Origin: Brevundimonas vancanneytii | GTDB taxonomy: Bacteria > Pseudomonadota > Alphaproteobacteria > Caulobacterales > Caulobacteraceae | NCBI GenBank assembly: GCA_945874855.1 | Contig: CAMCIP010000026.1 | Location: 1 to 15,443, forward strand | Length of the DNA stretch: 15,443 nucleotides | Reading direction: 5' to 3' | Shown: positions 1-7,481 of the stretch, piece by piece | How the letters are laid out: each line of letters opens with the position of its first letter | How positions within the stretch are numbered: the first letter of the stretch is position 1 | Translations under genes and position numbers: made by a program | Notes under the pieces: generated by a model | What the model saw: only the letters and a program-made list of their open reading frames with translations | What the model was told of the DNA's origin: nothing | The model's database searches: none

Positions 1-1245
1 CTGGCCGGCCTGGTCACCCTGGAGGCGGGCAAGATCGTCTCCGAGGGGCTGGGCGAGGTGCAGGAGATGATCGACGTCTGCGACTTCGCCGTCGGCCTGT
101 CGCGCCAGCTGCACGGCCTGACCCTGCCCAGTGAGCGGCCCGGCCACCATATGCGCGAGACCTGGCAGCCGCTGGGGCCGGTGCTGGTGATCTCGGCCTT
201 CAACTTCCCCGTCGCGGTCTGGGCCTGGAACGCCGCCCTGGCGCTGGTGTGCGGCGACCCGGTGATCTGGAAGCCGTCGGAGAAGACGCCGCTGACGGCG
301 CTGGCGACCCAGGCCGTGTTCGAGCGCGCGCTGGCCCGGTTCGGCGACGACGCGCCGGTAGGCCTGTCGCAGGTGGTGATCGGCGGGCGCGAGGCGGGCG
401 AGACGCTGAGCGCCGACGCGCGCATCCCGCTGGTCTCGGCCACCGGATCGACCCGCATGGGCCGGGCGGTGGCGCAGACGGTGGCGGCGCGGCTGGGGCG
501 CAGCCTGCTGGAGCTGGGCGGCAACAATGCCATGATCGTGACGCCCTCGGCCGATCTGGACATGGCGGTGCGGGCCATCGCCTTTTCCGCGGTCGGCACC
601 TGCGGCCAGCGCTGCACCACCCTGCGTCGTCTGCTGGTCCATGAAGACGTGGCCGAGGCCCTGATCGCGCGGCTGAAGGCGGCCTATGAGACCCTGCCCG
701 TCGGCGATCCGCGCGTGGCGGGTACCCTGGTGGGGCCGCTGATCGACGCGGACGCCGCAGAGGCCTTCGACCGGGCGCTGGCGCAGGCGGTGGCCGAGGG
801 CGGCGAATTGATCGTCGGCGGCACGCGGGTGGCGGGCGAAGGCGCCTATGTCCGCCCCGCCATCGTGCGCATGCCGGCCCAGACGGCGGTGGTGCAGCAC
901 GAGACCTTTGCGCCGATCCTGTACCTCCTGACCTGGCGCGACTTCGACGCGGCGATCGAGATGCAGAACGCCGTGCCGCAGGGGCTGAGCAGCTGCGTCT
1001 TCACCGGGTCGTTGCGCGAAGCCGAGACCTTTCTGTCGGCCTGGGGCAGCGACTGCGGCATCGCCAACGTCAACATCGGCCCGTCCGGCGCCGAGATCGG
1101 CGGGGCCTTCGGCGGCGAGAAGGACACCGGCGGGGGGCGTGAATCCGGCTCGGACGCCTGGAAGGCCTATATGCGCCGCCAGACCCAGACCGTGAACTTC
1201 AGCCGCGACCTGCCGCTGGCCCAGGGGGTGCGGTTCGAGGTGTGA
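1..1245 (+). CDS. amaB: L-piperidine-6-carboxylate / alpha-aminoadipic semialdehyde dehydrogenase (ALDH7 family), 5'-truncated by window edge
   Basis: The frame is open from base 1, so about 414 codons are present; family members are near 500 aa, so roughly 90 N-terminal residues lie outside the window. The family oxidises L-piperideine-6-carboxylate (2-aminoadipate semialdehyde) to 2-aminoadipate with NAD(P)+ in the cytoplasm, in lysine degradation. Visible landmarks are the cofactor-domain stretch ISAFNFPVAVWAWN, WKPSEKTPLTAL, the general-base Glu in LLELGGNN (codon at 511) and the nucleophile Cys in GTCGQRCTT (codon at 613). The C-terminal GGAFGGEKDTGGGRESGSD followed by the SDAWKAYMRR region is characteristic of ALDH7/antiquitin. 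No partner gene is visible downstream; the next gene converges. The ALDH class is secure. The exact substrate is inferred from the subfamily, and the symbol amaB follows that inference. Confidence 0.9.
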   Translation: MAGLVTLEAGKIVSEGLGEVQEMIDVCDFAVGLSRQLHGLTLPSERPGHHMRETWQPLGPVLVISAFNFPVAVWAWNAALALVCGDPVIWKPSEKTPLTALATQAVFERALARFGDDAPVGLSQVVIGGREAGETLSADARIPLVSATGSTRMGRAVAQTVAARLGRSLLELGGNNAMIVTPSADLDMAVRAIAFSAVGTCGQRCTTLRRLLVHEDVAEALIARLKAAYETLPVGDPRVAGTLVGPLIDADAAEAFDRALAQAVAEGGELIVGGTRVAGEGAYVRPAIVRMPAQTAVVQHETFAPILYLLTWRDFDAAIEMQNAVPQGLSSCVFTGSLREAETFLSAWGSDCGIANVNIGPSGAEIGGAFGGEKDTGGGRESGSDAWKAYMRRQTQTVNFSRDLPLAQGVRFEV

Positions 1246-1343
1246 GGGGGGCCGGTGTCAGCTTCCGGATGAGGTCTGAGTGACCGCGCTCGAGCCTCTG
1301 AAGCCGTTCGGCATGTCTGCTCTCGGCAGGAGGGCAAAGCCCG

Positions 1344-1436
1344 TCACGTGACGCCCTTGTAGCCGATCTTGTTGGCTCGCAGATCGTGCCGACGGAATGG
1401 GTTCAATTTCATCTCGTCACCGACGATAAAATCTTG
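1344..1436 (-). other. Probable displaced 3' end of the YkgJ gene (30 codons in another frame), or a coupled 22-aa ORF
   Basis: Reading the minus strand from 1436 gives 30 codons beginning QDFIVGDEMKLNPF, then RRHDLRANKIGYKGVT and TGA at 1346-1344. About two thirds of third positions are G or C, as in real genes here, and the composition is protein-like. Joining it after Gly156 of the upstream gene needs only one base added or removed at about 1436-1438 and would give a protein of about 186 aa. Alternatively, the ATG at 1412 overlaps the upstream TGA as ATGA and would start a 22-aa coupled peptide. A true frameshift, a sequencing error and a coupled peptide cannot be told apart from one sequence. 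Confidence 0.5.
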
Positions 1437-1903
1437 CCTGACTTTGCGGCTGCGCGACGTGCGATGTGGTAAAGTCGGGCAGCGCCTTCATCATGGCGCA
1501 CAACCACTTCCGTCTCTTCTCCGTAAGTCCGCTTCAGGAAGTCGTGGATCAGCTGTTCAGCCTGCTGTCTGGGTTGAATGATCTCGGCGCTCAGAGGGCA
1601 TTCCGTGCGGCTGTGATAGGTCGCGTAGACCTTCCCTTTTTCCTCGAAGATGTTTCCGATCGTATACGGGTAAAGAGCACAATCCATGGGCCGATCAGCA
1701 TGAATGGCGCACCCCATGTCCCAATTCGGGCAAGGTCCCCGTCCGTTTGACGACAGTCGATAAACGTGACTGTCTCGTACGATCGACAGATGATCTGACC
1801 GTCCTGCGAAATGGCGCTGATACTCGGCTTCATTCAAAAGAAGCCCATGCAGGTCCCGACAGCAGTTCTGGTCCACCGTGCATCGAAGGCAAGGATTTGT
1901 CAT
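1409..1903 (-). CDS. YkgJ-family cysteine cluster protein (putative Zn/Fe-chelating), C-terminus probably frameshifted
   Basis: From the ATG at 1903 this encodes 164 aa. The Cys pattern is C5-x2-C8-x5-C14-C15 at the N-terminus, then C58 in RGPCPN, C65, and C75 in the RPMDCALYP stretch, plus C102. This is the layout of the CxxCxxCC family (PF03692), thought to bind zinc or iron; the biochemical role is unknown. The frame stays open upstream to 2146, but the Cys cluster normally begins the protein and the extension is not protein-like, so ATG 1903 was chosen. No strong Shine-Dalgarno is seen (GCGAG upstream). Base composition is clearly less GC-rich than the neighbours, suggesting transfer. The last eight codons (KILSSVTR) look like out-of-frame reading: a one-base shift near 1437 opens 30 further protein-like codons ending at 1344. 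The gene converges on the ALDH gene. Confidence 0.82.
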   Translation of the reverse strand: MTNPCLRCTVDQNCCRDLHGLLLNEAEYQRHFAGRSDHLSIVRDSHVYRLSSNGRGPCPNWDMGCAIHADRPMDCALYPYTIGNIFEEKGKVYATYHSRTECPLSAEIIQPRQQAEQLIHDFLKRTYGEETEVVVRHDEGAARLYHIARRAAAKSGKILSSVTR

Positions 1904-1916
1904 AAGCTCGCACGAA

Positions 1917-1947
1917 TTTGGACCACGGATCCGGGATAATGGACCAC
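1917..1947. repeat. Two direct copies of TGGACCAC, 21 bp apart
   Basis: TGGACCAC occurs at 1919-1926 and 1940-1947. The start-to-start spacing is 21 bp, about two helical turns, so both copies face the same side of the DNA. They lie 16-44 bp upstream of the YkgJ start codon. They could be operator half-sites, or the repeated transposase-binding sites found near the ends of IS21-type elements. No transposase reading frame is present. Confidence 0.45.
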
Positions 1948-1994
1948 AAAGTTCTGATAGAACCGTCAACGGACGAGAGAATGGCCCCCTCGCG

Positions 1995-2013
1995 CTGGCG
2001 GTAAATCCGCCAG
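1995..2013. repeat. Perfect 7-bp stem-loop (CTGGCGG / CCGCCAG, loop TAAAT)
   Basis: An exact inverted repeat in the leader between the YkgJ start and the end of the glycosylase gene. There is no T-run on either side, so it is not an evident intrinsic terminator. It lies in the less GC-rich islet and may belong to an old insertion end. Confidence 0.45.
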
Positions 2014-2087
2014 TGATCGTCTGGACAGGGCCAAGGGGTAGCGTTCGTTCCGTTATCCCCCGCAGCCGACCGTTGGAATCTCCTCCC

Positions 2088-3296
2088 TCAGCCGATTGAC
2101 GCCGCCGCCAACGCCTCGGCCAGATCGCCCCTGCCCACGACCTCAACCCGCTCCAGCCCCAGCCAGCCGGCCATGCGCGTCAGTTCCGCCGCCAGACGGG
2201 CGGGCGTGTCGGGCGTCGCATCCGGCTCTCGCCACGCCGCCTGCACCAGAAGCGTGCCGGCCTTGCGGTCGGCCTTGAGGTCGACGCGGGCGGTGATCGC
2301 CTCGTCCTGCAGGAAGGGCAGGACGTAGTAGCCGTGCAGGCGTCTGTCGGCCGGGGTGTAGATCTCCAGCCGCACACGCACGCCGAACAGGCGCTCGGTG
2401 CGGTCGCGGGTCCAGATCAGGTTGTCGAAGGGCGACAGCAGGGCGTCGCCTGTCACCTTGCGCGGGGCGCGGGCGTCGGGCGACAGATACGCCGTGTGCC
2501 GCCAGCCCTCCACGGTGACGGGCGTCAGCTCGCCCGCCTCGACCAGGTCGGCGACGCGCGCGCGGGTCTCGGCCAGGGGCAGGCGGAAGACGTCGCGCAG
2601 GTCGGCCAGGGTCGCCACCCCCATGGTCCGCGCGGCGATACGGACGAGGTCGCGCTGGGCGTCCGCCTCGGACGGTGTCGGCAGGTCGAGGATGCGGGAC
2701 GGAAGCGCCCGCTCGGTGAGGTCGTAGACTCGTTCGAACCCGCGGCGCGTCTTCGTCGTGATCAGCCCGGCCCAGAACAGCCATTCCAGCGCGCGCTTGC
2801 CGTCCGACCATTCCCACCAGCCCGGCGCGCCGCGCGGACCGCTGGCGAAATCCCCGCCGGTGACGGGGCCGCGCCGCTCAATCTCGGCCAGCACGCCGTC
2901 GATGTAGTCGCGCCGCTCGCGGCCGAAGCGGGCGAGGCCGGTCCACATGGCGCCGTCGCGGGCGCGGTCCATGCGCCAGCGCAGCAGGGGCTGGGTCTCC
3001 AGCGGCAGTAGCGACGCCTCATGCCCCCAGTATTCGAACAGCGACCGGCGCGGCCCCCAGGCCTCCGCCTCCAGCGCCCCGTGGGAATAGGCGCCCAGCC
3101 GCGCGAACTTGGGCAGGTAGTGGGTGCGCGTCAGGACGTTGACGCTGTCCATCTGGACCACGCCCAGACGCCGTATCAGGTCGCGCACATGTCGCCGGTC
3201 GGGCGCCTCGGGGCGGGTGCGGCCGAACCCCTGGGCGGCCAGGGCCAGGCGGCGGGCGGCTTTGAGGCTGATCTGGTCCACGTCCCAGCCTAGCAT
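2088..3296 (-). CDS. YcaQ/AlkX-type winged-helix DNA glycosylase (HTH_42 family)
   Basis: 402 aa, matching the roughly 400-aa size of the YcaQ/AlkZ family (PF06224, COG3214). The family excises alkylated bases and unhooks interstrand crosslinks using tandem winged-helix domains. The segment RRLGVVQMDSVNVLTRTHYLPKFAR at residues 42-66 carries Q48-M-D50, the Q-phi-D catalytic signature of the YcaQ (AlkX) branch; the antibiotic-resistance AlkZ branch has Q-phi-Q. Other family-like segments are WGHEASLLPL (residues 90-99) and the C-terminal LLSPFDNLIWTRDRTERLF. The start ATG at 3296 has a weak AGG five bases upstream. It is transcribed divergently from the Kef gene across a 67-bp gap. The family assignment is strong; the lesion substrate is inferred. 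No biosynthetic cluster is nearby, which favours general repair over self-resistance. Confidence 0.88.
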   Translation of the reverse strand: MLGWDVDQISLKAARRLALAAQGFGRTRPEAPDRRHVRDLIRRLGVVQMDSVNVLTRTHYLPKFARLGAYSHGALEAEAWGPRRSLFEYWGHEASLLPLETQPLLRWRMDRARDGAMWTGLARFGRERRDYIDGVLAEIERRGPVTGGDFASGPRGAPGWWEWSDGKRALEWLFWAGLITTKTRRGFERVYDLTERALPSRILDLPTPSEADAQRDLVRIAARTMGVATLADLRDVFRLPLAETRARVADLVEAGELTPVTVEGWRHTAYLSPDARAPRKVTGDALLSPFDNLIWTRDRTERLFGVRVRLEIYTPADRRLHGYYVLPFLQDEAITARVDLKADRKAGTLLVQAAWREPDATPDTPARLAAELTRMAGWLGLERVEVVGRGDLAEALAAASIG

Positions 3297-3315
3297 GACC
3301 TGACCGCCGGAAACT

Positions 3316-3336
3316 GGCGTCGGCGCAACCGGCGCC
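3316..3336. promoter_or_regulatory. Dyad in the divergent glycosylase/Kef intergenic region
   Basis: GGCGTCGG and CCGGCGCC flank the loop CGCAA, giving an eight-pair stem with one T-G mismatch. It sits in the only 67 bp available for two divergent promoters, so an operator is possible. Short GC-rich dyads are frequent in such DNA, so the call is weak. Confidence 0.25.
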
Positions 3337-3363
3337 CTACCTGTCGCCCAGGCCGGGGGATCG

Positions 3364-5190
3364 ATGATGGCGGAAGCAGGCGGCGGGATGGAACTGGGCC
3401 ATGCGGTGGGCCTGCTGGCGGTGGCCGTGGTGGCGGTGCCGCTGTTCCGGCGCCTGGGGCTGGGGTCGGTGCTGGGCTATCTGGCCGCCGGCCTGCTGGT
3501 CGGTCCGTTCGGCATCGGCATGGTGCGCGAGCCGGAGGCTGTGCTTCACGTCGCCGAGCTGGGCGTGGTGATGTTCCTGTTCCTCATCGGCCTGGAGATG
3601 CGACCCGCGCGGCTGTGGAGCCTCAGGAAGGAGATCTTCGGCCTGGGCGCCCTTCAGGTCACGGCCTGCTGGGCCCTGCTGGCCGGAGCGGCGCTGATGG
3701 CCGGCCTCGCCTGGCCCGCGGCCCTGATCGCGGGCGCGGGCTTCGCCCTGTCGTCCACCGCCATCGTCATGCAGCTGCTCGAGGAGCGCCGCGAGAATGC
3801 CGAGCCGGCGGGCCAGAGGGTGGTGTCGATCCTGCTGTTCGAGGACCTGGCCATCGTGCCCCTGCTGGCCATGGTGGCGGCCCTGGGCGCCGCCTATGGG
3901 GCCGAGGTCGCGGCGACCCGTCCGGTCTGGATGACGGTCGGCCTCGCCGTCGCGGCCGTGGCCGTGGTCTATGTCGCCGGGCGCTGGGCCATGAACCCGA
4001 TCTTCCGCCTGCTGGCCCGTTTCGGCGGCCGCGAGGTGATGACCGCCGCCGCCCTGCTGGTGGTGCTGGGCGCGGCCTGGGCCATGGCGCAGGGCGGGCT
4101 GTCCATGGCCATGGGCGCCTTTCTGGCGGGGGTCCTGCTGTCGGAGTCCACCTTCCGCCACCAGCTGGAGGCGGATGTGGAGCCGTTCCGCGGCATCCTG
4201 CTGGGCCTGTTCTTCCTCAGCGTCGGCATGTCGCTGGATCTCGGCGTGGTGGTCGCGGACTGGCGGCTGGTGCTGCTCGGGCTGGTCGCCTTCATGGGGC
4301 TGAAGCTGGCGGCGGTCTATGCCATCGCCCGGTTCCGTCACGGCCACGGCGAGGCCCTGTCGCGGGCGGCCCTGATGGGCGAGGGCGGCGAGTTCGCCTT
4401 CGTGCTCTATGCGGCGGCGCTCGCCGTCGGCCTGTTCGACGCGCGCACGGCGTCCGTCCTGTCGGCGATCGTGGTCCTGTCGATGGCGGTGACGCCGCTG
4501 CGCCTGATGATCGCCGACCGCATCCGGCCCGCGGCAGTGCCGTCCATGGACGGGATCGAGGCGGCGCAGGATCTGCGCGAGCGGGTGCTGATCGTCGGCT
4601 TCGGCCGCTTCGCCCAGGTGGCCTCACAGCCCCTTCTGGCGCGCGACGTGGACGTCTCCATCATCGACCACGACGTGGAGATGATCCAGGCGGCCGGCAA
4701 TTTCGGCTTCAAGGTCTATTATGGCGACGGCACGCGACTGGACGTGCTGCGGGCCTCGGGCGCGGCGGAGGCGGAGGCCATCCTGGTCTGTGTCGACAAG
4801 GCCGAGAGCGCCGACCGGATCGTGGAACTGGTCACCGCAGAATTCCCGCTGGCGAAACTGTACGTCCGCGCCTTCGACCGCGGCCACTCCATGCGGCTGA
4901 TCCAGGCGGGGGTGGAGTACCAGATCCGCGAGACCTTCGAATCCGCCCTGGCCTTCAGCGAGCATGTCCTGATCGGCCTGGGCGTGGAGCCGGAGGAGGC
5001 GCGCGAGAGCATCGAGGACGCGCGTCGGCGCGACGAGGAGCGGCTGACCCTGCAGCTGACCGGGGGGATCCAGGCCGGCCGGGCCCTGATGCGCGGCAAC
5101 GCCCCCACGCCCCAGCCCGCCCCCTATGTGAAGCCGCGCCGGGAAGGCAGGTTGCTGAACGAGGACGAGGTGGAGAAGGCCGGGGCCTGA
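3364..5190 (+). CDS. Kef-type monovalent cation:proton antiporter (CPA2 family) with C-terminal TrkA-N/RCK domain
   Basis: 608 aa, close to E. coli KefB/KefC (about 600-620 aa). Residues 11-385 form the CPA2 membrane domain of about 12 helices, including LGYLAAGLLVGPFG (38-50), FLIGLEMRP (73-81) and the antiporter signature SILLFEDLAIVPLLAM (155-170). After a short linker, residues 407-500 are a Rossmann-fold RCK/TrkA-N domain starting RVLIVGFGRFAQ, with an acidic DHD at the second strand and VYYGDGTRLDVL. It exports K+ (or Na+) in exchange for H+ across the inner membrane, gated by the cytosolic domain. ATGs occur at 3364, 3367 and 3388; GGGGGA at 3355-3360 is better spaced for 3367. No KefF/KefG ancillary gene is in the window. 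A terminator follows at once. Ion preference and glutathione gating cannot be read from the sequence. Confidence 0.92.
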   Translation: MMAEAGGGMELGHAVGLLAVAVVAVPLFRRLGLGSVLGYLAAGLLVGPFGIGMVREPEAVLHVAELGVVMFLFLIGLEMRPARLWSLRKEIFGLGALQVTACWALLAGAALMAGLAWPAALIAGAGFALSSTAIVMQLLEERRENAEPAGQRVVSILLFEDLAIVPLLAMVAALGAAYGAEVAATRPVWMTVGLAVAAVAVVYVAGRWAMNPIFRLLARFGGREVMTAAALLVVLGAAWAMAQGGLSMAMGAFLAGVLLSESTFRHQLEADVEPFRGILLGLFFLSVGMSLDLGVVVADWRLVLLGLVAFMGLKLAAVYAIARFRHGHGEALSRAALMGEGGEFAFVLYAAALAVGLFDARTASVLSAIVVLSMAVTPLRLMIADRIRPAAVPSMDGIEAAQDLRERVLIVGFGRFAQVASQPLLARDVDVSIIDHDVEMIQAAGNFGFKVYYGDGTRLDVLRASGAAEAEAILVCVDKAESADRIVELVTAEFPLAKLYVRAFDRGHSMRLIQAGVEYQIRETFESALAFSEHVLIGLGVEPEEARESIEDARRRDEERLTLQLTGGIQAGRALMRGNAPTPQPAPYVKPRREGRLLNEDEVEKAGA

Positions 5191-5205
5191 GGGCGTCGTG
5201 CCGGT

Positions 5206-5223
5206 CGCCCCGGCGGGCGTTTT
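5206..5223 (+). terminator. Intrinsic terminator after the Kef gene
   Basis: CGCCC and GGGCG pair perfectly around loop CGGC and are followed by TTTT, 16 bases after the Kef stop codon. It separates the Kef and dusA transcription units and rules out the long GTG start at 5198 for dusA. Confidence 0.75.
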
Positions 5224-5242
5224 CGTGTATCCGCCCCCTCCC

Positions 5243-6253
<1,011 letters not shown>

Positions 6254-6256
6254 GTC

Positions 6257-6781
6257 CTAGGGACGCAGGGTCAGGGCCTCGGGCGTGGCCTCGAAGCCGG
6301 ACAGGCGGCCCAGCCAGCTCATGCCGAGCAGGGAATGCGGCAGGCCGCTCTCGACCACGACGGCGTCGACGTTGCGCACCTCGACCGTGCCGACGGAGAC
6401 CCGATCCAGGGTCACGCGGGCCGCGCCGACAGGTCCGGAGGCCGTGGCGACCTCGGCCGAGAAGTCGGCGGGGGTCAGGTCGAGGCCGAGGCGGGCGGCG
6501 TCCTCGCGGGTCAGGGCCACGACGCTGGCGCCGGTGTCGACCATCAGGCGCACCGCACGGCCGTCGATCCGGGCCTCGGCCCACCAGTGGCCGTCGGGGC
6601 CGCGCAGGATCTGGGTCGGGCCGGCGGGGGGAAGAGGCGGGGACTGGGCGACGACGGGGGAGGGCGTGGCGGCGCGCGCGGGGCCGCGGCCGTCCAGATG
6701 GGTCAACCACCAGGCCGTGCTGAGCGAGGCGCCGACCGCCAGGGTCAGGACGGCCAGATTGGAAGCGCCGAAGCGGATCAT
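6257..6781 (-). CDS. Membrane-anchored retropepsin-like aspartic protease (TIGR02281 / clan AA)
   Basis: 174 aa from ATG 6781, preceded by AAAAGG eight bases upstream. The frame is open to 7009 but the extra residues are not protein-like and overlap the DUF1289 gene. Residues 8-27 are a hydrophobic segment (uncleaved anchor or signal), and residues 28-57 are a Pro/Ala-rich linker facing the periplasm. The protease domain starts near residue 58 with GPDGHWWAEARIDGR and contains the active-site motif VDTGAS with Asp82. The C-terminal LLGMSWLGRL matches the usual flap-end motif LLGM(S/N)fL. Such proteases carry one Asp motif per chain and act as homodimers; natural substrates of the bacterial family are unknown. 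It lies 100 bp downstream of the DUF1289 gene on the same strand and may share its transcript. Confidence 0.88.
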   Translation of the reverse strand: MIRFGASNLAVLTLAVGASLSTAWWLTHLDGRGPARAATPSPVVAQSPPLPPAGPTQILRGPDGHWWAEARIDGRAVRLMVDTGASVVALTREDAARLGLDLTPADFSAEVATASGPVGAARVTLDRVSVGTVEVRNVDAVVVESGLPHSLLGMSWLGRLSGFEATPEALTLRP

Positions 6782-6881
6782 GAACGCCTTTTGCCGCACG
6801 CACCCGCTTCTGCGGACGGTTCCTTCTACCCGCCCCGGGTTTGAACGCGGTGAACGGACACGGCTGACGAAAGGTTGACGC

Positions 6882-7082
6882 TCAGAACGGCAGGGTCCGT
6901 GCGGGCAGTTCGGCCAGGATCCGCGCCCGCTCCGCCCCGGTGAAGCGTGACCAGCCGGCGATCTCGGCCAGGGTGCGTCGGCAGCCCAGACACAGGCCCG
7001 AGGCCGCATCGACGGCGCACACCTGGATGCAGGGGCTGGCCACGGCGCGGGGAAGTCCCGGGATTGATGACGACGTATTCAC
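6882..7082 (-). CDS. DUF1289 small cysteine-rich protein
   Basis: 66 aa from GTG 7082. The core SPCIQVCAVDAASGLCLGC (residues 17-34) gives C18-x3-C22-x8-C31-x2-C34, followed by RTLAEIAGW and a short helical region. This is the DUF1289 signature, which predicts a metal or Fe-S binding protein of unknown role, cytosolic with no signal peptide. GTG is the only start codon in frame that leaves the Cys core intact with a short N-terminus. The perfect palindrome ATCCGAATTCGGAT lies 9-22 bases upstream and overlaps the purine-rich GGATGG that would act as ribosome site, so it could mask the start or be an operator. The retropepsin gene follows on the same strand. Confidence 0.88.
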   Translation of the reverse strand: MNTSSSIPGLPRAVASPCIQVCAVDAASGLCLGCRRTLAEIAGWSRFTGAERARILAELPARTLPF

Positions 7083-7090
7083 GAAATACC

Positions 7091-7104
7091 ATCCGAATTC
7101 GGAT
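7091..7104. promoter_or_regulatory. Perfect 14-bp palindrome ATCCGAATTCGGAT
   Basis: An exact dyad in the leader of the DUF1289 gene, immediately upstream of its start. It lies 27 bp from a second, larger palindrome. It may be an operator, or an RNA hairpin covering the ribosome binding site. Confidence 0.5.
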
Positions 7105-7114
7105 TAAAAACACT

Positions 7115-7147
7115 GGACATCCGAGGTCTCCTGTCCCATATGGGACA
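7115..7147. promoter_or_regulatory. 16-bp palindrome TGTCCCATATGGGACA with an extra GGACA half-site
   Basis: The exact palindrome occupies 7132-7147; another GGACA lies at 7115-7119, inverted relative to the TGTCC half. The site lies between the divergent DUF1289 gene and the 46-aa ORF. A 16-bp perfect dyad with an AT centre looks like a repressor operator. I do not recognise the regulator. Confidence 0.55.
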
Positions 7148-7230
7148 TGACGCGAAACGACTGAGAGGGTCAGAACCCTGAGAGCACGCCGCGTCTCTTT
7201 TCCTCGTTTGCGCGAAAGGAGACGCCAAGA

Positions 7231-7371
7231 ATGAACGAAGAACGCCGAAACCTCCAACACGCCATGACCTCGTTCGCCTACTGGGGCGGACTGCTGGTCG
7301 ATCCTGATCCCCGGCCGCGGCGCGCGCCGCTGTTCTCACTGAAAGGCCTGTTCAGGCCCGGACGACGCTGA
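7231..7371 (+). CDS. Small ORF, 46 aa, basic C-terminus, unknown function
   Basis: ATG 7231 to TGA 7371, too short for usual ORF cut-offs. The ribosome site AAAGGAGA at 7215-7222 is one of the best in the window, 8 bases before the ATG. The peptide starts MNEERRNLQHAMTSF, has a central aromatic/hydrophobic AYWGGLLVDP (residues 16-25), and ends in a proline- and arginine-rich tail (RPRRAPLFSLKGLFRPGRR, 28-46). There is no signal peptide and no clear membrane helix. It stands alone between a palindrome-bearing upstream region and an intrinsic terminator at 7435-7464, which suggests its own transcription unit. I do not recognise the family. It could be a regulatory micropeptide or a genus-specific small protein. 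Its reality rests on the ribosome site and layout, not on homology. Confidence 0.6.
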   Translation: MNEERRNLQHAMTSFAYWGGLLVDPDPRPRRAPLFSLKGLFRPGRR

Positions 7372-7396
7372 ACCGCCCCCTATCGCGAGCGACCGC

Positions 7397-7408
7397 GTCG
7401 CGCGCGAC
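7397..7408. repeat. 12-bp palindrome GTCGCGCGCGAC
   Basis: Exact self-complementary GC-rich sequence between the small ORF and its terminator. Such sequences arise often by chance in DNA this GC-rich. It might add structure to the 3' end of the small transcript. Confidence 0.25.
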
Positions 7409-7434
7409 AGGGACTAAAGAAGTTGCGTGATCCC

Positions 7435-7464
7435 GCCCCGGCCCCGAAAAGGCCGGGGCTTTTT
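7435..7464 (+). terminator. Strong intrinsic terminator
   Basis: GCCCCGGCC and GGCCGGGGC form a perfect 9-bp stem around loop CCGAAAA and are followed by TTTTT. It ends the small-ORF transcript and lies just upstream of the crotonase gene, whose ribosome site begins 7 bases later. A promoter for that gene must overlap or precede the hairpin, or read-through feeds it. Confidence 0.88.
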
Positions 7465-7481
7465 CTTGCGCGGAGATGGAC

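Noticed and set aside
1342..1353. 12-bp palindrome CGTCACGTGACG near the ALDH/YkgJ convergence
   Set aside because: It falls on the last codons and stop of the probable displaced YkgJ tail, and has no T-run; taken as coding sequence or chance.
1904..2146. N-terminal extension of the YkgJ frame to 2146
   Set aside because: It overlaps the glycosylase gene end, covers the repeats and hairpin, and is not protein-like; the Cys cluster begins right after ATG 1903.
5198..5242. GTG 5198 as dusA start
   Set aside because: The extension runs through the Kef intrinsic terminator and encodes a non-conserved Pro-rich stretch.
6800..6830. GGAACC upstream of the retropepsin gene as an EcfG -35 box
   Set aside because: No CGTT lies at 16-17 bp spacing, so the general-stress promoter pattern is incomplete.
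7161..7187. CTGAGAGGGT...ACCCTGAGAG resembling the conserved CTGAGA of a TPP riboswitch
   Set aside because: The other conserved TPP elements (AACCTGAT, the second helix arm) are absent and the segment is far too short; only a small 5-bp hairpin remains.
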